The position numbers and the translations under genes were made by a program. A model generated the notes under the pieces. The model was not told where the DNA came from. It saw only the letters and a program-made list of their open reading frames with translations, and made no database searches. A stretch of 64,000 nt of DNA, taken from the NCBI RefSeq assembly GCF_030813115.1, contig NZ_JAUSTY010000016.1, positions 52,920 through 116,919 of the forward strand, in the 5' to 3' direction. This document shows, in pieces, positions 60,439-64,000 of the stretch (its first letter is position 1; the number at the start of each line of letters is the position of its first letter). The DNA is from Bacillus horti (lineage in GTDB: Bacteria > Bacillota > Bacilli > Caldalkalibacillales > JCM-10596).

Positions 60439-62424
60439 CTAAATTTTTTCTGCTTCAGCTATTGGAGCATGAGGTGGAAGGATCTGTATGACATGTTCAG
60501 CCGTTCTATCGTCAGAGAGTAGCTTCTGAGAAAGAATCGTAACCGTACCTTTATCCTCCTTATGTCTAATCAACCGCCCAACTCCTTGCTTCATTCGTAG
60601 AAGCATAGCAGGAAGATCTACCTCAAGGTAAGGATCTGCCTTACCCTTCCTTTTCGATTGAAACACTGGATCATTAGGAGGATAGGGCAGCTCCCAAATG
60701 ATAATATGGGACAAGGACTCCCCTGGAACATCTAATCCCTCCCAAAGTCTTGACGCACAAAGAACAGCTGAAGGTTCCTCTTGAAAAAGCTGTACCATAT
60801 GACTTCGTTCACTTTTCCCCTCATATAACAACGGAAATGGATAATCGTTATCCTGATTAAGCTGTTCAAACTCGTCCTGTTCCTTAGCAGAAGGGAACAG
60901 AACTAATGTCCGTCCTCCTGTTTGTAAAAGCCTTTCCTTAATCCACTGTGTTTTTTCATAGTTAACATTCTTCTTCATACTATTTTCACCGAAAAAATCA
61001 TCAGACGGCATAAAGATTTTCATCCTTGATTCGTAATCGAATGGAGACGGTGTAGAAAATGAAATGTAATCCTTAATCCCTAAGCTAGATGCCACATATT
61101 CAAACGAGCCACCCACTGAAAGAGTCGCTGAGGAGAAAATGACAGGAAGGGATTTAGCAAATACAAACTCCTGAAGAACCGCAGCAACCGTTCTAGGCAT
61201 AATAAATAAAACAGGTTCTTCCTTACCTTCCTCCCGTTTTACCCATGTAATCGCATCCCTATCCTGAATAAGTAAACGAAGAGAAAGCTCTACACTGTCT
61301 AAGCTTTCTTCTAGAGCCCGCTGATCATAGACCTGGATAAAATGTCGCTCACTTTCAATCACTAGCTCTTCACCAAGCATTTGCACCTTAGCATAAAGCT
61401 GATCTGTTGCTCTTTGAAGTCCTGCAGATCGATTCACTTCATAACGATCCGATCCTTCAACCTCAATCATCTGCCTCCCTAGCTCTTCAAAAAACAGATC
61501 ATTCGCCTCATAGACGTCCTCGACTAATAATAGAAAGCTTTCACGTAAATCATGATGCTCAAAGCTTTGTAAGATACGCTCTAGGGTGCGATGCTTTAAA
61601 TGATAAGACAAAGCCTTCTGTGCCGCGTCCTCAAGAAGATGCCCTTCATCAAAAACAAGGCAAGAAACGTCGGGTAAAAGGGGAAGCTGCCCCTCTCTCA
61701 CTCTAGAATCCTTTGTCCAGACATGCTCCATATAATAATCATGTGAGCAAAGTATAAGATCCTGAGATTTACGATAAAAATCACGATGTAGAGTTAACCC
61801 ACAGCGCTGACGCTTAGAGCATTGAGTACAATCTTGAAAGGTATCCCAATTTATTTCTGACCACTCTTCATCACTTAATTCAGGGTATTCCTTCCGATCC
61901 CCATACGCTGAGAATTGTTGCAAGGTATTCTTCTCTTTTACAAAAGCAGGAAGCTTTTGATATACTCCAGCAAACACCTGTGAACCGTGCCTATCAGGAT
62001 TCCCTCTAACCTTGTCCAGTTTTTGAAGACATAAATAGTTGTCCTGAGCTTTGGCCAAACGAACATCAACTTCAAGATCAAGTGCCGTAGAAAGCTTTTC
62101 AATATCTCCTTTATCCTTCATCAGCTGTTCGATTAGCAGATCATCCGCACAGGCGATTAGAGCTGGCTTCCCCGTATAGCGCGCATAGCAAATAGCATAC
62201 AGGAGATAGACTAATGTTTTTCCAGTACCCACCCCTGCTTCAGCAAAGATCACCTTGTTCTCTTTAAATGCTTTCTCTAGCTGAAAGGCCATATAAATTT
62301 GCTCATCTCGAACATCAAAGCCGTGCTCAGGAAGAATGTCATAAAAAACATCACCCACCCAGTCTGCTAACACTTCATAAAATGTTTTAGTTTTGTCTAA
62401 CTGAAAAGGCAGCTTCTGATTCAT
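60439..62424 (-). CDS. ypvA: DinG/XPD-type ATP-dependent helicase (YpvA-like)
   Basis: The 661-residue superfamily 2 helicase has Walker A AGVGTGKT (about residue 66), a DEGH box (VFDEGHLLED) and C-terminal motifs (SATLS, CASRLWEGLDVPG, QGVGRLIRH). Four Cys, one in NYLCLQK and three in DCTQCSKRQRC, are placed as in the iron-sulphur domain of XPD/DinG helicases. B. subtilis YpvA is the closest pattern. The start is the ATG seven bases after GGGGGA. Role: probably repair of structured or damaged DNA. Confidence 0.88.
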   Translation of the reverse strand: MNQKLPFQLDKTKTFYEVLADWVGDVFYDILPEHGFDVRDEQIYMAFQLEKAFKENKVIFAEAGVGTGKTLVYLLYAICYARYTGKPALIACADDLLIEQLMKDKGDIEKLSTALDLEVDVRLAKAQDNYLCLQKLDKVRGNPDRHGSQVFAGVYQKLPAFVKEKNTLQQFSAYGDRKEYPELSDEEWSEINWDTFQDCTQCSKRQRCGLTLHRDFYRKSQDLILCSHDYYMEHVWTKDSRVREGQLPLLPDVSCLVFDEGHLLEDAAQKALSYHLKHRTLERILQSFEHHDLRESFLLLVEDVYEANDLFFEELGRQMIEVEGSDRYEVNRSAGLQRATDQLYAKVQMLGEELVIESERHFIQVYDQRALEESLDSVELSLRLLIQDRDAITWVKREEGKEEPVLFIMPRTVAAVLQEFVFAKSLPVIFSSATLSVGGSFEYVASSLGIKDYISFSTPSPFDYESRMKIFMPSDDFFGENSMKKNVNYEKTQWIKERLLQTGGRTLVLFPSAKEQDEFEQLNQDNDYPFPLLYEGKSERSHMVQLFQEEPSAVLCASRLWEGLDVPGESLSHIIIWELPYPPNDPVFQSKRKGKADPYLEVDLPAMLLRMKQGVGRLIRHKEDKGTVTILSQKLLSDDRTAEHVIQILPPHAPIAEAEKI

Positions 62425-62529
62425 ATACATTCCCCCATTTTAAACGCAGTAAGACTATCATAGCTAATATTGCTAAGAAAAAACAGGCTCAAAAAACAAA
62501 CAAATCTATGATATAATAGTACATATTAA

Positions 62530-62572
62530 AAGGGCTGTATCGTAGTCGGATCTGACTATCGAACAGCCCTTA
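62530..62572. terminator. bidirectional terminator between ferritin and ypvA
   Basis: AAGGGCTGT and ACAGCCCTT form a 9-bp outer stem that continues through TAGTC/GACTA, making a long imperfect hairpin with T-rich flanks on both sides. It lies 47 bp after the ferritin stop. Confidence 0.82.
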
Positions 62573-62618
62573 TTCTTTCTAACTAAAAGCTAGAACTAAT
62601 TAGCCCAACATTCCATTA

Positions 62619-63119
62619 TTACTCTTCAGTGAAGGATCTCCCAGCAAACTCTGCATCCATCATGAAAAAGGCGTTGCTGTCTGTTTCGATCCTTTTTAGC
62701 TTCTGGATAATTGTATCAAACGTATCCTCTTCCTCTACCTGCTCATCAATGAACCATTTCAAGAAGTTAATTGTAGCATGCTCTCGATCGTTCATAGCGA
62801 TATCAGAAAGCTCATAAATTCTTTTCGTTACATCCTTCTCCTGCTGTAGAGCCTGTTCAAAGCAATCTAAGACTGATGTAAAATCGTTATTTGGAGCCTT
62901 ATACTCACTAATAGTTGCTCTTTTACCGATGGCATTCAAATAATGATAGAACTTCATGGCATGAAAGCGCTCTTCCTTAGCCTGCACAATAAAGAAATTA
63001 GCGAAGCCATCTAGACTTTCTGCTGAACAATAGGCGGCCATCGCCATATAAGCATTAGCAGAGTAAAACTCATAATTCATTTGCTCGTTAAGTTTTTTAT
63101 GTAATTGTTCTGAAACCAT
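62619..63119 (-). CDS. ftnA: ferritin
   Basis: The 166-residue non-heme ferritin has ferroxidase ligands in EQMNYEFYSANAYM (Glu), QAKEERFHAMKFY (Glu-Glu-x2-His) and the later Glu residues around residues 95-135. The start is the ATG eight bases after GGAG; the in-frame GTG three codons upstream overlaps that site. It stores iron in the cytoplasm. A sigma-B-like promoter lies about 80 bp upstream, and a strong terminator follows. Confidence 0.93.
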   Translation of the reverse strand: MVSEQLHKKLNEQMNYEFYSANAYMAMAAYCSAESLDGFANFFIVQAKEERFHAMKFYHYLNAIGKRATISEYKAPNNDFTSVLDCFEQALQQEKDVTKRIYELSDIAMNDREHATINFLKWFIDEQVEEEDTFDTIIQKLKRIETDSNAFFMMDAEFAGRSFTEE

Positions 63120-63197
63120 ACGAATCACTCCTTTGAATTTGTTTAAAACGATACCTCTTCTTTTTAAAAAGGATTACTCCTCTATTATAAATTATGT

Positions 63198-63223
63198 ATA
63201 CCCCGTTTGCATAAGTTTTAAAG
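63198..63223 (-). promoter_or_regulatory. sigma-B-like promoter of the ferritin gene
   Basis: On the minus strand CTTTAA (63218-63223), 14 bp, and GGGTAT (63198-63203) match the sigma-B consensus GTTTAA-N12-14-GGGTAT at 11 of 12 positions. Confidence 0.55.
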
Positions 63224-63405
63224 ACGTTTTAAAAACATTGTATCAAATTTTAAACCTTTCTAAAGAAAAGATCAAAATATTGAAATCTAACGTATACTTA
63301 TGGTAGAAAAAAGTAACGCTATATAATACATGCCGACAAAAAGACTAATAGCGTTCTGCATCACTAGCTTGTGGTTTGACCTAGAATGGAAAGGAGTATT
63401 CACAA

Positions 63406-63879
63406 TTGAATATACACAGTCCTACTTTTGGTCCTATATCTCTTAGTGAAGCGTCTGCCCAGATTCAATCATTTATTCAAGAAGATCCCGAAGCAAGCTA
63501 TAAAGTCATCATAGGTACAGATTCACAAACAACAAAAAAACATACTCTATTCGTCTCGGCATTAATTATTAGACGTGTAGGTAAAGGAGCACGCTTCTTT
63601 TACACAAAGCAAAGGCATAAAGCGATGCCAAATCTAAGACATCGCATTTACAAAGAAACAGAGCTTAGCCTAGCTTTTATTGACAGCCTGAAAAAAGAAG
63701 GTGTTTTCCAGCTTCTAGCTTCATGGCCTTTAGAGGTACATCTTGATATCGGTCAAGAAGGAGAAACTAGAGTGCTTATTCAAGAGGTTGTAGGCTGGGT
63801 GACTGCCGTTGGTTACCAGGCTATTATAAAGCCTTTTTCCTTTGGTGCTAGCTCCGTTGCTGATCGGTTTACGTCATAG
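63406..63879 (+). CDS. ykuK: DUF458 RNase H-like protein (YkuK family)
   Basis: The 157-residue protein has the YkuK/DUF458 pattern: KVIIGTDSQTTKKHTLFVSALII (RNase H-like first strand with Asp), then RHRIYKETELSLAF (Glu) and LEVHLDIGQEGETR (Asp). The family is conserved in Bacillus and its activity is not established. Translation starts at TTG, nine bases after AAAGGAG. A short palindrome TTTTAGCTC-GAA-GAGCTAAAA lies at about 63962-63982, without a clear T-run. Confidence 0.85.
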   Translation: MNIHSPTFGPISLSEASAQIQSFIQEDPEASYKVIIGTDSQTTKKHTLFVSALIIRRVGKGARFFYTKQRHKAMPNLRHRIYKETELSLAFIDSLKKEGVFQLLASWPLEVHLDIGQEGETRVLIQEVVGWVTAVGYQAIIKPFSFGASSVADRFTS

Positions 63880-64000
63880 CCTATACTTTTAGTGTATATA
63901 TATTATCACTAGTGTTGCATAAAAGTTCATTTACTATATAACTGACTATTCTGAACAAATCTTTTAGCTCGAAGAGCTAAAAAAGATACTATCCAAATAA

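Noticed and set aside
62960..62975. cre-like TGAAAGCGCT sequence inside the ferritin gene
   Set aside because: It is within coding sequence and reflects codons; the second half does not fit the consensus.
63185..63200. PerR-like box TTATAAATTATG upstream of ferritin
   Set aside because: The match to TTATAATNATTATAA is poor on the right half, so I do not call it.
63962..63985. Palindrome TTTTAGCTC-GAA-GAGCTAAAA near the right edge as a terminator
   Set aside because: The stem is good but no T-run follows on either strand, and the window ends too soon to judge.

Overview
The window reads as a chromosomal segment of a low-GC, Gram-positive Bacillaceae bacterium, genus not determined. The evidence is strong GGAGG-type ribosome binding sites, TTG/GTG starts, lipobox signal peptides, CcpA (cre) sites, and homologues of Bacillus-type genes (yesL, yesN, ypbF, ypvA, ykuK, yqgV, mrfA/mrfB, SLAP domain). 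No rRNA, tRNA, intact insertion sequence or CRISPR array was seen.

Layout. (1) 0-19.6 kb is a xylan/xylose utilisation island. It holds a yesL-lipoprotein pair; cytoplasmic xylo-oligosaccharide enzymes (GH39 beta-xylosidase and a GH8 Rex exo-oligoxylanase); a XylFII-LytS-YesN xylose-sensing module with a second sugar-binding lipoprotein; the xylFGH ABC importer; and xylA-xylB with an M24-like pseudo-peptidase, divergent from the ROK repressor xylR. A sigma-A promoter, cre site and perfect XylR palindrome overlap in front of the xylA operon. (2) 19.6-29.3 kb carries mostly housekeeping genes: DUF3139, CBS pair, CtaM/YozB, a Y-family polymerase, an ion-transporter-like permease, the MrfA-MrfB repair pair and the D-aminopeptidase DppA. 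(3) 29.3-31 kb is a decayed region: a truncated membrane-protein gene, a lipoprotein, a broken MerR gene behind an intact MerR-type promoter, and a GC-richer patch packed with inverted repeats. (4) 31-45 kb is mixed: MerR plus CPBP protease, YqgV, a nucleotidyltransferase, an aldo/keto reductase, an M42 aminopeptidase, a gamma-glutamylcyclotransferase fused to a SLAP domain, a secreted beta-propeller protein, an Fsr-type efflux pump, a copper-amine-oxidase-N protein, DUF1992, AraC and MATE. (5) 45-54.3 kb is a maltodextrin locus (malR, GH31, malG, malF, malE, divergent cyclomaltodextrinase) with LacI-type operators. (6) 54.6-64 kb holds VOC, DUF1259, the KDG branch (eda, kdgK, kdgR), ypbF, DUF3006 with an MBL-fold hydrolase, the DinG-like helicase ypvA, ferritin and ykuK.

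How it works together. Extracellular xylose is probably sensed by XylFII-LytS, and YesN then switches on XylFGH. Xylo-oligosaccharides are trimmed in the cytoplasm by Rex and the GH39 enzyme. XylA and XylB feed xylulose-5-phosphate to the pentose phosphate pathway under XylR and CcpA. The KDG genes could take up the uronic-acid branch of glucuronoxylan or pectin.

Most unusual signal. Three intergenic regions (about 4.6-4.8, 41.8-42.0 and 54.4-54.6 kb) each carry four small hairpin units in the same arrangement: two in one orientation followed by two inverted, with centre-to-centre spacings of about 50, 60 and 50 bp. Two of the three loci lie between convergent genes. The loop octamers of the first two units are exactly complementary to those of the last two in the best-preserved copy. 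I do not recognise this as a named repeat family.
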